Shown piece after piece: positions 9,354-18,319 of a stretch of 64,000 bases of DNA (position 1 is the stretch's first letter; each line of letters starts with the position of its first letter). Origin of the DNA: Gimesia chilikensis (lineage in GTDB: Bacteria > Planctomycetota > Planctomycetia > Planctomycetales > Planctomycetaceae); NCBI RefSeq assembly GCF_007744075.1, contig NZ_CP036266.1:4759748-4823747 (forward strand), written 5' to 3'. Position numbers and translations under genes: made by a program. Under the pieces are notes generated by a model. That model saw nothing but the letters and a program-made list of their open reading frames with translations. It ran no database searches and was not told the DNA's origin.

Positions 9354-9860
9354 ATGCTTCGCAAATCGCAGCCGCATCAGCAACAGCCTGAATCTTCATC
9401 CGATTCCGGATTAAATCTGGATCGGCTGGCGTTCGATGAAATTCATCCTGCATTCCTGGACACCCTCGATGAGCAGACCGTCCCCACGGTAACGGGACTG
9501 AGAAAGGCGATCTATCTAGTTCTGGCGGGATTCTTTTTTGTGCTGGGCGTGCTCGGCGTGGCACTGCCTGTGCTCCCGACTACGCCGTTCCTGCTGCTGA
9601 CCAGCTACTTTCTGATCCGCACTTCTCCCCGAATGAACCGGGCACTGCTGCGTTCTCCCGTGCTGGGTCAGGTTCTCAAAGAATGGCAACAGGATGGTGG
9701 TGTGAGGCTGAGCGTCAAAATTCAGGCAATTACGATCGTGGTTCTGATCGTCGGCGCGACGCTGATCTTCTCGCCCCTCTCGGTGCTGCTGAAATCCGTA
9801 CTGGTGGCCCTGGCCTGCGTAGGCATTCTGGTGGTGATTCGCCTGCCCGGGCTGAAGTAA
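9354..9860 (+). CDS. DUF454 / YbaN family inner-membrane protein
   Basis: The 168-residue protein has a roughly 50-residue polar N-terminus, then AIYLVLAGFFFVLGVLGVALPVLPTTPFLLL, the signature hairpin of the YbaN/DUF454 family, and a second hydrophobic pair near residues 125-165. The polar stretch between them (SPRMNRALLRSPVLGQVLKEW) is also conserved in the family. Function is unknown. The N-terminal extension is longer than in YbaN (about 125 residues), and the start at 9354 has only a weak ribosome-binding site, so a later start is possible. Confidence 0.85.
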   Translation: MLRKSQPHQQQPESSSDSGLNLDRLAFDEIHPAFLDTLDEQTVPTVTGLRKAIYLVLAGFFFVLGVLGVALPVLPTTPFLLLTSYFLIRTSPRMNRALLRSPVLGQVLKEWQQDGGVRLSVKIQAITIVVLIVGATLIFSPLSVLLKSVLVALACVGILVVIRLPGLK

Positions 9861-10032
9861 GTATTTCCAGCAGGATGCTGTGCAACTGACGAGCGGTTTG
9901 ACATTTCGTGTGTGCGCCTCGAAGCTGGTCCTGAGAATCCAGAGGGATAACAGGTGCATCCGCCTTGCTGTTCAGCTAGAATAAATTTCCGATACAAGCA
10001 CACATATAAATTCGCAACAAGGAGTCTTACAT

Positions 10033-10956
10033 ATGCAACGTCGAGAGTTTCTCAAAAGCGGGATGCTGGCAGGGGGAGCCGCTGTGTTAGGTAGTACTGC
10101 TGCCCAGGCAGCCGACAGCAAAGAGCAGAAGCCATTTAATCTGAAATACGCGCCCCACTTCGGCATGTTCAAGAATGCCGCGGGCAACGATCCCATTGAC
10201 CAGTTGAAGTTCGCCGCCGACCAGGGCTTTACCGCCTGGGAAGACAACGGCATGAAGAAGAAACCCAAAGAGCTGCAGCAGAAAATCGCCGACACCATGG
10301 AAAAGCTCAACATGGAAATGGGTGTGTTCGTAGCACATGGTTCCATCGGCAAGCTGACCTTCACCCGTAAAGACAAAGCGATGTGGGACGAAGTCCTCAA
10401 AGACATCAAAGACTCCGTCGAAGTTGCGAAGCGGGTCAACGCAAAATGGATGACCGTCGTTCCCGGTAACCTGGATGAAGGTCCCCGTGCCCGTCTGGCT
10501 GAAGGTTACCAGACCGCCAACGTGATTGAACTGCTCCGTCGCTGTGCCGAGATCTTTGAACCACATGGCATGGTCATGGTGCTTGAGCCACTCAACTGGT
10601 ATGCCAATCATGGTGGCGTCTTCCTGCAGGGTTCTCCTCAGGCGTATGCCCTCTGTAAAGCAGTCGACAGTCCGGCCTGTAAGATTCTGTTCGATGTCTA
10701 CCATCAGCAGATTACCGAAGGCAACCTGATCGTGAATATCGATCAGTGCTGGGATGAAATCGGCTACTTCCAGTCAGGTGATAACCCGGGCCGCAAGGAA
10801 CCTGGTACAGGCGAGATTAACTACCTGAATGTATTCAAGCATATCCACTCCAAGGGATTTGAAGGTATCGTGGGAATGGAACATGGTAATTCCAAGCCCG
10901 GCAAAGAAGGCGACATGGCCGTCATCGAAGCTTATCGTGAGGTCGACCAGTTCTAA
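10033..10956 (+). CDS. Tat-exported sugar isomerase-like TIM-barrel protein (Hyi/xylose-isomerase-like)
   Basis: This 307-residue protein starts behind CAAGGAG and has a twin-arginine signal MQRREFLKSGMLAGGAAVLG, so it is probably exported folded. The mature part is an AP-endonuclease-2-type TIM barrel of the hydroxypyruvate isomerase family. It has metal-ligand positions in VLEPLNWYANHGG, FDVYHQQITEGN and the terminal GIVGMEHGNSKPG. Such exported isomerase or epimerase-like proteins are abundant in Planctomycetes and usually lack an assigned substrate. The next gene, DUF2237, follows after 105 bases on the same strand. Confidence 0.85.
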   Translation: MQRREFLKSGMLAGGAAVLGSTAAQAADSKEQKPFNLKYAPHFGMFKNAAGNDPIDQLKFAADQGFTAWEDNGMKKKPKELQQKIADTMEKLNMEMGVFVAHGSIGKLTFTRKDKAMWDEVLKDIKDSVEVAKRVNAKWMTVVPGNLDEGPRARLAEGYQTANVIELLRRCAEIFEPHGMVMVLEPLNWYANHGGVFLQGSPQAYALCKAVDSPACKILFDVYHQQITEGNLIVNIDQCWDEIGYFQSGDNPGRKEPGTGEINYLNVFKHIHSKGFEGIVGMEHGNSKPGKEGDMAVIEAYREVDQF

Positions 10957-11061
10957 ACGCTGCTAAGACCTGAAAATGCAGCCTGTATCAGGCTCGTTGC
11001 GCGCTGGTCTGCTCGCCTCGCGTTGATTTACTGACGATCCCCCATTGATGGACCACTGACT

Positions 11062-11436
11062 ATGACTGAAAAGAAAGCCAAAAACGTGCTCGGCACCGAA
11101 CTGGAGATCTGTTCTCTGGAACCGGTAACCGGATTTTATCGTGACGGCTGCTGCAACACTGGCGGTTCGGATCTCGGTCTGCATACGGTGTGCACCGAAG
11201 TCACGGAAGAATTCCTGGCCTTTTCCAAGGAACGGGGCAACGACCTGAGTACACCTCATCCGTTGTTCGAATTCCCGGGTCTGAAGCCCGGCGATCGCTG
11301 GTGTCTCTGTGTGGAACGCTGGAAAGAAGCCTTCGAGGCCGGCATGGCCCCCAAGGTGAAACTCGAATCGTGCCACATTTCGACACTGGAATTCGTCGAT
11401 CTGGAAGATCTGCAGGCCTATGCCATCGAAGCCTGA
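11062..11436 (+). CDS. DUF2237 family protein
   Basis: This 124-residue protein shows the whole DUF2237 signature: NVLGTELEICS, TGFYRDGCCNTGGSDLGLHTVC, LSTPHPLFEFPGLKPGDRWCLC and RWKEAFEAGMAPKVKLESCH. The conserved cysteines suggest metal or redox chemistry, but no function is established. A strong hairpin terminator follows 35 bases after the stop. Confidence 0.92.
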   Translation: MTEKKAKNVLGTELEICSLEPVTGFYRDGCCNTGGSDLGLHTVCTEVTEEFLAFSKERGNDLSTPHPLFEFPGLKPGDRWCLCVERWKEAFEAGMAPKVKLESCHISTLEFVDLEDLQAYAIEA

Positions 11437-11471
11437 TGCACGTCGTGCGGATTTCCACATACTGATAAAAT

Positions 11472-11510
11472 AAAACCACGGAACCTGCTACTGCCGGTTC
11501 CGTGGTTTTT
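11472..11510. terminator. Bidirectional intrinsic terminator
   Basis: A perfect 14-base inverted repeat (AAAACCACGGAACC at 11472-11485 and GGTTCCGTGGTTTT at 11496-11509) encloses a 10-base loop. It has T on its right and an A-rich stretch on its left, so it can end transcripts from both converging genes, DUF2237 (+) and the PQQ-type dehydrogenase (-). Confidence 0.9.
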
Positions 11511-11553
11511 GCATACTGACACCAAGTGACACAGTTTAACTGCCGCTGCGGAA

Positions 11554-12759
11554 TTATTTCGCTTTCAGCATATAGATTTCGCTGAAGGATGAGGTCAGGA
11601 ACATCTCTCCATTCTGATCGGTGCCAAACGTCATCACGGGGATGCTGGGGCTTTCGATCACATGATTGGCAGTCACCTTTTTGCTGCTCTCGTCATACTT
11701 CAGAGCCCAGAATTTACCGGAGACATAATCGCCGTAAATGTACATGCCCTGGATCGCGGGAATTGCTTTGCCGCGATAGACGGATCCGCCGGTAATTGAC
11801 TTACCGACATTGTGATCATATTCCCAGATCGGCTCGATGAGGTGTTTGCGGGCTTCGACACCATTGGGACCGAAGGGGTGTTTGCCTTCACGGACCGACC
11901 AGCCATAGTTGCCCCCTTTGACGACGATATCGATTTCTTCCCAGATGCCCTGCCCGACATCGCCGGCCCAGAGTTTGCCGGTCTTATCATCGAAGGCAAT
12001 CCGCCAGGGATTACGAAAACCGTAGGCCCAGATTTCCTTACGGATCGTGGCGAAGGTCGGTGTTTTACCATCTTCAAAAGGGTTGTCTTTGGGGATCGCG
12101 TAATTCAGTCCGGGTGATTTGTGATTGACGTCGATGCGACAGATCGATCCGAGCATCGTGGACAGGTTCTGGCCGTTATGGAAGGCATCTCCACCCGCGC
12201 CGCCATCACCAAAGACGATATACAGCATCCCATCCGGGCCAAATACGATGGTGCCCCCGTTATGGTTCCAGGCGGGCTGTTCGACTTTCATCAGAATCTC
12301 TTCCGAGTCTGCGAGGGCCTGATCCGGATTGTCTTTGGAAACCCGGAAGCGGGAAATGACGGACGTCGCATTCGGAGTTTCAGGAGAGCTGTAGTAGACG
12401 AAGAATTCGCCGTTCTTCTTGAAATCGGGATGGAAGGCCATGCCGAGGAGGCCCATTTCGTTTTTCTTGTCGAGATAGATCACACGATCGGAGATATCGA
12501 GGAAAAGTTTGCCTTCTTCCAGATCTTCATCTTCAGGTGTATTGGGAACGATGTATATCTTTCCCTTCTGCGAGGCGATAAACAGACGGTCCGTGCCATC
12601 GCCGGCGTGAGTAATCACAATGGGGCGATCAATCTGCAGGTACGGGAAAACCTTGACCAGCTTGATGGGAGCTGGAGAAGTATCCACTTTCTCTTCAGCA
12701 GAGAGTGGCGGGCAGACAGCCAGAATCAGCAGCAACGCGAGTGAGGTAATCGTTTTCAT
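11554..12759 (-). CDS. Exported PQQ-dependent sugar dehydrogenase-like protein (GSDH family)
   Basis: From the ATG at 12759 this is a 401-residue protein with signal peptide MKTITSLALLLILAVCPPLSA. The frame extends to 12852, but the added part looks non-coding. The mature part is a six-bladed beta-propeller of the glucose/sorbosone dehydrogenase family: LLGMAFHPDF, YIVFGDGGAGGD, EIWAYGFRNPWRIAFD, GDVGQGIWEEID and GGNYGWSVREG. Members oxidise sugars periplasmically with PQQ; many planctomycete paralogues are unstudied. There is no heme motif. A possible AAAGAG ribosome-binding site lies about nine bases upstream. Confidence 0.88.
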   Translation of the reverse strand: MKTITSLALLLILAVCPPLSAEEKVDTSPAPIKLVKVFPYLQIDRPIVITHAGDGTDRLFIASQKGKIYIVPNTPEDEDLEEGKLFLDISDRVIYLDKKNEMGLLGMAFHPDFKKNGEFFVYYSSPETPNATSVISRFRVSKDNPDQALADSEEILMKVEQPAWNHNGGTIVFGPDGMLYIVFGDGGAGGDAFHNGQNLSTMLGSICRIDVNHKSPGLNYAIPKDNPFEDGKTPTFATIRKEIWAYGFRNPWRIAFDDKTGKLWAGDVGQGIWEEIDIVVKGGNYGWSVREGKHPFGPNGVEARKHLIEPIWEYDHNVGKSITGGSVYRGKAIPAIQGMYIYGDYVSGKFWALKYDESSKKVTANHVIESPSIPVMTFGTDQNGEMFLTSSFSEIYMLKAK

Positions 12760-12829
12760 AGAGGGTCTCTTTGTCATGCGGGTAAACAACGGGGGTAGAA
12801 ACGACGCGCTTGCGTGATCACCAGAATAG

Positions 12830-12866
12830 AAAAAACAGACCGGCAATGCCACTCTGCGCCCGGTCC
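12830..12866 (-). terminator. Probable intrinsic terminator after the NPCBM-like gene
   Basis: Read on the minus strand, GACCGG and CCGGTC form a six-base stem around a 16-base loop, followed by TGTTTTTT. It lies just past the 3' end of the gene ending at 12895 and upstream of the dehydrogenase gene, which it would separate transcriptionally. Confidence 0.5.
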
Positions 12867-12894
12867 GCTTTCCGGCGGGAGTTTAAAAAACGAA

Positions 12895-14097
12895 TCAGGG
12901 CTTTTTAATCAGCACCGGTCGGCACCAGTTGAGATGATCTTCAATGTCCGCGTTTTTACCAAAACCGACTTTCAGCACCAGCTGCTGTGCTCCGGTGAGA
13001 TCAATCCGGGGCACTTTGACAATCTCTGTTGAGTGCCGCGCCACTTCGCGTTGATAGACAGGCTTGCCGTCCACCAGGATCTGCACCTCGACACTCGCCC
13101 GATGCCCTGCGGAATCGTCCAGTCCCACACTGGTTTCGAACGCAGAATACTGCCCGTCCAGTTGATAATGCAGCTCTGCAGCGCTGTGCATGCCCAGACC
13201 GGAATCGAAGTACTGCCCTCCTGAAATCAGCGGTCCGTCAAGCACATTGCGATTGCGCTGCCACTTCCAGTTGCGAGAGAGATAGGGGATAAAACGGTAC
13301 TCAGAGGGCTCCAGCTCCGACAGGGGAACCACGCGTCCTCCCCGAGGTGTGACGCCAGCCAGGCGATCCCGCTCACAGATGATGTCTGCCCCAAACAGGG
13401 TGCGAGCCCGCAGTCGGCTGTCGTTCAACGAGAGATTGGAGGCCGTTACCCGTGTGCCATCGGTGAGTGTGAGTTGATAATGCAGCTCTTCGGGCTGCGG
13501 AAACGCAATCAGCTCCGGATTGAAATAGAAATAGGCGATCCCAGTACGGGGAACCGTTGTTTCACCGGCCGCAGATTCAAACTGGAAACCGCCCTCATCG
13601 AAGCCCAGAAATTCGCCTTCAAGGTAGTCGCCGTTTTTGAGGTAGAACAAATCGGTCTTTTTAACCGTCTGTTCCAGCTGACGAATCAGGCGGGCGCGGG
13701 CATGTGTGGCACGGGGCCAGCTGAAATAAGCTGCCCGGATCGTTTCCAGGGGCACTTTCAATTCATCCAGCCGGGGACAGGCGGTCAGACGAATCACAAG
13801 GGCTTCCTCAGCAGCCCGTAAAATTTCGGCATGCAGACGGTCGCCGTTCGCGAGGATCAACAGGCCCCCGCTGGGAGGCAGCTTGTCGACCGGATCCAGC
13901 TGCAGGCGGATAATCTCTGTCGCCGGTATTTCCTCGGTTCCCGCTTTGCTCTTGATCGTGAACCGGTTCTGCTCGATCTGCAGCAGTTCGCCGGTGATTG
14001 TTTTCCCCGCCGCGGTCTGCAGTTTGTCGGCCTGCAACGGTTCTGAAACCAGAACACAGGACAACAGAGTCAGACTGAACACAACGAACAATCGCAT
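12895..14097 (-). CDS. Secreted NPCBM/NEW2-like domain protein
   Basis: Start at ATG 14097 (AGAGG seven bases upstream) gives 400 residues with signal peptide MRLFVVFSLTLLSCVLVSEPLQA. Two repeats of a small beta-rich unit follow (GKTITGELLQIEQNRFTIKS near the N-terminus and KNGDYLEGEFLGFDEGGFQF later), resembling SH3-like 'LSm-type' repeats. The last 130 or so residues (DGPLISGGQYFDSGLGMHS to NLNWCRP-like end) match the NPCBM/NEW2 carbohydrate-binding domain with GLDDSAG. It is 33 bases downstream of the terpene-cyclase-fold gene, so both are probably in one transcript. Likely an exported glycan-binding protein. Confidence 0.75.
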   Translation of the reverse strand: MRLFVVFSLTLLSCVLVSEPLQADKLQTAAGKTITGELLQIEQNRFTIKSKAGTEEIPATEIIRLQLDPVDKLPPSGGLLILANGDRLHAEILRAAEEALVIRLTACPRLDELKVPLETIRAAYFSWPRATHARARLIRQLEQTVKKTDLFYLKNGDYLEGEFLGFDEGGFQFESAAGETTVPRTGIAYFYFNPELIAFPQPEELHYQLTLTDGTRVTASNLSLNDSRLRARTLFGADIICERDRLAGVTPRGGRVVPLSELEPSEYRFIPYLSRNWKWQRNRNVLDGPLISGGQYFDSGLGMHSAAELHYQLDGQYSAFETSVGLDDSAGHRASVEVQILVDGKPVYQREVARHSTEIVKVPRIDLTGAQQLVLKVGFGKNADIEDHLNWCRPVLIKKP

Positions 14098-14130
14098 CGG
14101 ACAACCTCTGGGGGAATGCAAGCTTCTCGA

Positions 14131-15237
14131 TCAACGCTGGAAAATCGGGATGTTATTGCGGGGGATCTGTAGAACGATGCAGGACATGGCCGTGCTGTAT
14201 TCCACGCAGTTGGAACTGTCGGGACGCCAGCTGCCACTCGCCATCTGGCCGGCGACGAGCTCTTCGCGAATCGCGGTGTACCAGGTATCCCAGTACTGCT
14301 GCCCCGCCTGCCACATCGCCTGGACGGCGTAATACTGACCATAGTAATAATGACTGCCTCGGAAATAACGTTGATTAGGCAACCGGCCCATCAAGTAGGT
14401 CAGCCCGTTTTCGATCTCCGGACCTTCATAGATCCCGGCACTGTATAAAGCGACAACGCCTGCTGCCGAGCGTGGGAACTCACTCTCGGCCTGCCGGACC
14501 AACTGGTAGCGAAAGCCACCGTCTGGATTCTGACTCTTTTTGACATAATCGATGCAGCGATCGATGACTTCTTTAGAGATAAAGATGCCGCAGTTACGGG
14601 CGGCACGCAGGGCCATGATCTGACAGACGGTGACCGAAAGATCCGCGTCCTTACTTTCCGGCGTGTAGCGCCAGCCCCCTTTGGAGTTCTGCGATTTGAC
14701 GATCAGCTCCACCGCTTTTTCGAGTTTGACGCGGACATCCTTGCTGCGCGTCATCCCGTAAACTTCCGCGAGAAACAGCGTCGCAAAGCCATGACCGTAC
14801 ATCGGGCCGTGTGAGATGCTGTCGGGCGAAATGATATATCCGGATGGCTTGCATGAAGCGAGAATGAAATCGACGGCTTTCTGAACCTGAACGCCGTACT
14901 TGCCCCGCCCCGGTGTGTTCCCGTCTCCCAGGAAGGCCATGCCACACAGCGCGGTAATAGCCACGTTGTTCTTGAAAGTGGAACCGGACCCGAAAGAACC
15001 ATCGGGATGTTGACGCTCAGCCAGATACTGCAGACCACGCTCTACCGCCAGTCGCGCCGGTGGAGTGTAATAGCGTTTACCCTGCGCATCGATCGAACGG
15101 TTGATTTCCGGCTGGGCTGCGACGGGCTGTACTGCTCCGCCAAGGATCAACGTCAGCGCCAGAACCAGACCGCGGACGGAAACCGGGATTCGAGTGAAGA
15201 GGCCTGGTTGAAATCGCAGGTATTGCAAAGCAGTCAC
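14131..15237 (-). CDS. Exported alpha/alpha-toroid protein with prenyltransferase/squalene-oxidase-type repeats
   Basis: This 368-residue protein has a signal peptide (hydrophobic about 22-42, ending AAQ). The rest consists of repeats of the form GLQYLAERQHPDGSFG, VELIVKSQNSKGGWRY and CIDYVKKSQNPDGGFRY, the QW-type repeats shared by squalene cyclases and prenyltransferases. The catalytic DxDD motif of squalene-hopene cyclases is not seen, so cyclase activity is unlikely. Exported proteins of this type are common and uncharacterised in Planctomycetes. It is the first gene of a minus-strand pair with the NPCBM-like gene. Confidence 0.8.
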   Translation of the reverse strand: MTALQYLRFQPGLFTRIPVSVRGLVLALTLILGGAVQPVAAQPEINRSIDAQGKRYYTPPARLAVERGLQYLAERQHPDGSFGSGSTFKNNVAITALCGMAFLGDGNTPGRGKYGVQVQKAVDFILASCKPSGYIISPDSISHGPMYGHGFATLFLAEVYGMTRSKDVRVKLEKAVELIVKSQNSKGGWRYTPESKDADLSVTVCQIMALRAARNCGIFISKEVIDRCIDYVKKSQNPDGGFRYQLVRQAESEFPRSAAGVVALYSAGIYEGPEIENGLTYLMGRLPNQRYFRGSHYYYGQYYAVQAMWQAGQQYWDTWYTAIREELVAGQMASGSWRPDSSNCVEYSTAMSCIVLQIPRNNIPIFQR

Positions 15238-15340
15238 TTACCCTGAACAGAGTGAAATCGGAGTCGACTTACCCCTGTATTGTACGGGATCGAGGAGTAA
15301 TGAAAAGCAGCAGCCTGGAAAAACAGCTCGATCGGCTGGA

Positions 15341-15700
15341 TCAGGGCTGAATGACTTCCGGATATTTCGAATTGCGTCCCGATAAGCGGGGCGTAGGCCG
15401 CATGGCTCCCCCTGGCTGAGGTTGTCCAGTGGGTTTCGTCATCATCGACTGCTCGATGGCCAACCGTGATTCGGTCCGCTGACGGCTGAAATCAGGGGGA
15501 CGGACGACTTCCGGCCCCAGCGAGCTGGAGGGAATCGGATCTTCCAGCTCCATCATCTTTCGTTCTTCCATTTTCTGACTGCGGTTCATCGCCTGACGGT
15601 CCGAAAACAGCCGGGGAATCCGCGTATTCGTAGAGTTAATACAGCCTGCACAGGCAGGTGTAAGTAACACGATCACGCAGAGACGAAACCAGGAATTCAT
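15341..15700 (-). CDS. Small putative lipoprotein
   Basis: The 119-residue product begins MNSWFRLCVIVLLTPACAGC, a lipoprotein-like signal with Cys20 as the probable acylated residue, although the -3 position is Cys rather than the usual Leu. The remainder is polar, proline-rich and probably disordered (METs and glutamates in the middle, SRQRTESRLAIEQSMM later). No family recognised. Lies 103 bases upstream of the toroid gene on the same strand. Confidence 0.6.
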   Translation of the reverse strand: MNSWFRLCVIVLLTPACAGCINSTNTRIPRLFSDRQAMNRSQKMEERKMMELEDPIPSSSLGPEVVRPPDFSRQRTESRLAIEQSMMTKPTGQPQPGGAMRPTPRLSGRNSKYPEVIQP

Positions 15701-15896
15701 GAAATGACAGACTTTGGAAAAACGGGGCTGTCCTCAGCGGAAAGCAGAGGCTCCAGAACAGGGGCCGGACTATAACAGATGACCTGCCTGACGAATAGAG
15801 AGATTTTTCAGGATCGGCGATCTGAAGAATGCCTCTAAACTGCTCGTATTTCTCAATTTACAACGATATAATCAGGCCCTGATGCATCAAACTGAG

Positions 15897-15954
15897 GAAA
15901 ACCCGGTTTTTAAGAGGCTAACCCGGTGCTGACGCTGGCAGAAAACCGGTTTTC
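15897..15954. promoter_or_regulatory. Three phased AACC(C)GG motifs upstream of purQ
   Basis: Copies of an A-rich/CCGG/T-rich motif start near 15900, 15920 and 15943, 20 and 23 bases apart, about two DNA turns each. The last is a perfect 14-base palindrome, GAAAACCGGTTTTC. They lie 75-130 bases before purQ in a 327-base gap that holds no other gene. The arrangement suggests an operator bound by a dimeric regulator; this is inference. Confidence 0.4.
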
Positions 15955-16027
15955 GCAATAGCATCCTCTGTAGTGGAAACAATTTCCCCTGAGACTGGTA
16001 TCGAAACAAAGGATTTACGCTGCTCCC

Positions 16028-16843
16028 ATGTCAACTTCTCCCAAAGTCTGTGTGTTACGTGCCCCCGGAACGAACTGCGATATCGAAACGGCACATGCCT
16101 TTGATCTCTGTGGAGCCGAATCCACCCGCATCCATCTGCTCAAACTGCTCGAAAAACCGGCGCAACTGAACGATTACCAGATCCTCTGCCTGCCCGGTGG
16201 CTTCAGTTATGGTGATGACGTGGGCGCGGGCATCATTTTCGCCAGTCACCTGCAGGGACAGCTGGGAGAAGTGATCGGGAACTTCCTGGCCGCTGACAAA
16301 CTGGTACTGGGGATCTGTAACGGATTCCAGGTGCTGCTCAAATCGGGAATTTTGCCCGGTGGTGCTGCCAGCTGGCCCCCCAAAGCCGATCAGCCCCGCG
16401 ATGCCACACTAACCTGGAACAACAACGGCAAATACACATCGCTGTGGGTCAACCTGGGAGTGCTCGCAAAAGAGAACGTCTTCCTCAAAGACATCGACCA
16501 GATCGAGCTGCCCATCGCGCACGCTGAAGGCCGCATCGCCGTCAGTGATCCGTCAGTCATCGAAAACTGGCAGGCCAACTCGCAGATCGCGATGTGCTAC
16601 CGGGAAACCGGCGAAGCAGAAACGACGATACAGGAGGAAATCCTCCCCTATCCTGTGAACCCGAACGGTTCGGCCTGTAACATCGCCGCCCTGGGAGATC
16701 CTTCCGGTCGCGTCCTGGGACTGATGCCTCACCCCGAGCGTTACCTGTTCGCCACACAGCATCCGCAGTGGACGCGACTGGGGCTGGAAGGGGAAGGCGC
16801 AGGCATCCAGTTGTTCCGCAATGCGGTTAACTACTTCGCCTGA
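16028..16843 (+). CDS. purQ: Phosphoribosylformylglycinamidine synthase subunit PurQ
   Basis: This 271-residue glutaminase subunit supplies ammonia to PurL for conversion of FGAR to FGAM in purine synthesis. A class I amidotransferase fold is clear. It has VCVLRAPGTNCDIETAHAF at the start, LCLPGGFSYGDD, the nucleophile elbow VLGICNGFQVL with the catalytic cysteine, and MPHPERYLF near the end with the catalytic His-x-Glu. The length matches the longer (about 260-270) PurQ type found in Bacteroidetes and Planctomycetes. No purS or purL is adjacent. It converges on the LeuA-like gene with an 18-base gap. Confidence 0.95.
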   Translation: MSTSPKVCVLRAPGTNCDIETAHAFDLCGAESTRIHLLKLLEKPAQLNDYQILCLPGGFSYGDDVGAGIIFASHLQGQLGEVIGNFLAADKLVLGICNGFQVLLKSGILPGGAASWPPKADQPRDATLTWNNNGKYTSLWVNLGVLAKENVFLKDIDQIELPIAHAEGRIAVSDPSVIENWQANSQIAMCYRETGEAETTIQEEILPYPVNPNGSACNIAALGDPSGRVLGLMPHPERYLFATQHPQWTRLGLEGEGAGIQLFRNAVNYFA

Positions 16844-16861
16844 GTCTGAGCAGCGAACGAT

Positions 16862-18082
16862 TCAGCTCGAAAGTTTCAACAGCAGGTCATCATCGACGAG
16901 CTCCCCCTTGGGGAGTTCTTTAATGGCCTGCATCACGCGTTGCACGGTCTGCTCGCTCGGCTCGCGCCCCAGTTCATGCAGGCGGTGCAGAATGGCTCTC
17001 CGACCGCTGTGACGTCCGAGAATCAGTCGAACGCCCTCTGCACCGACCGTCTCTGGTCGATATGGCAGATACGTATCCGGATTTTTCAACAGTCCGTCCT
17101 GGTGGATGCCCGCTTCGGTCGCGAAGATGTTACTGCCGCCAATCGGCTTCATCGGTGAGAGAGGAATGCCCGTCAGCTCGGAAACCAGACTGCAGAGCGG
17201 CGCGAGTTGTGATACATCCAGTTTATGCGGTCGCTCATATTCATCCTGATGCAGATGCAGGGCCATCGCGACCTCTTCCAGTGCCGCATTGCCGGCCCGC
17301 TCTCCAATGCCGTTGACGGTACACTGCACAACGTTCGCCCCCGCATCGATACAGGCCAGAGTATTCGCGACCGCCAGTCCCAGATCGTTATGAAAGTGCA
17401 CCGCCAGCAGTACGTTCTCAATGCCGGGCACCTGGTCCTGAATCTGACAGATCAGGTCCTGCGCCTTGTAGGGGGTGAGGATGCCCACGGTATCGGGAAA
17501 CCCGATGGTCGTCGCCCCGGCAGCGATCGCTTCCCGGTAGACTTCACAGAGGAAGTCGACTTCGGTCCGACTCGCATCTTCAGGACTGAAAGCCACGATG
17601 TCGAACTTTTCCGCCGCGTATTGAATGCTGTCGACGATCAGTTTGAGGACTTCGGTTTTACTCTTTTCCAGTTTGAATTCACGGTGCAGCGGACTCGTCC
17701 CGCAGAAGAGACTCACGCCCCGTTTGTGTGGCGGATTGCCGGCGAGCGCCTCGTCGGCAGCGTCGATGTCGCCGGGCAGCGTACGACAGAGTGCCGTGAG
17801 CACCGGCTTCTTGATCACACCGACCATACTTTGAATCGCTTCGATGTCCGCCTGCGACGAAGCGGGGAAACCGGCATCCAGTGAATGCACGCCGGCTGCT
17901 TCAAGGGCTTTGGCGATCTGCAGTTTCTCGGCTGGATCAAGCGTGGCGCCTGGCATCTGTTCGCCGTCACGTAGAGTCGTATCGCTGAACAGGACCGCAC
18001 CGGAACGTCGATGATGACGGATCACTGCCCGCTTGACTTTATTCTTTACGTGTTTTTTGGCACCAGAGAAAAACTGAAACAT
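16862..18082 (-). CDS. LeuA-like 2-isopropylmalate/homocitrate synthase family protein, no regulatory domain
   Basis: The 406-residue protein is a DRE-TIM metallolyase: [13 protein letters not shown] (metal and catalytic Arg-Asp), [15 protein letters not shown] with the metal-binding HxH, and [16 protein letters not shown]. It continues into the subdomain with [15 protein letters not shown] and [14 protein letters not shown]. It ends about 100 residues short of LeuA enzymes that carry the leucine-binding dimer domain, so it is expected to be insensitive to leucine feedback or to use another 2-oxo acid. A basic N-terminal extension ([18 protein letters not shown]) precedes the catalytic domain and is unusual. 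Confidence 0.85.
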   Translation of the reverse strand: MFQFFSGAKKHVKNKVKRAVIRHHRRSGAVLFSDTTLRDGEQMPGATLDPAEKLQIAKALEAAGVHSLDAGFPASSQADIEAIQSMVGVIKKPVLTALCRTLPGDIDAADEALAGNPPHKRGVSLFCGTSPLHREFKLEKSKTEVLKLIVDSIQYAAEKFDIVAFSPEDASRTEVDFLCEVYREAIAAGATTIGFPDTVGILTPYKAQDLICQIQDQVPGIENVLLAVHFHNDLGLAVANTLACIDAGANVVQCTVNGIGERAGNAALEEVAMALHLHQDEYERPHKLDVSQLAPLCSLVSELTGIPLSPMKPIGGSNIFATEAGIHQDGLLKNPDTYLPYRPETVGAEGVRLILGRHSGRRAILHRLHELGREPSEQTVQRVMQAIKELPKGELVDDDLLLKLSS

Positions 18083-18319
18083 CCATTCGCATCCATACTA
18101 AAACTGAAAGCAGTATCTCGACTGGAACACGATTATAGCCAGCGTCCGCCGATCTGACACTGTTTTCAGAGACATTCACTCGATTTCCAAAGGATTCCCC
18201 CTGTCCGCGAAACTCATTGCGTTTTACTCAGCCAATCCATGCCTGCCGGATCTTCCCTCCCCGTTATGACTCGTATATGATCCCCACAGATTCCACCCGC
18301 CATAAAGGATTTTGCAGCG

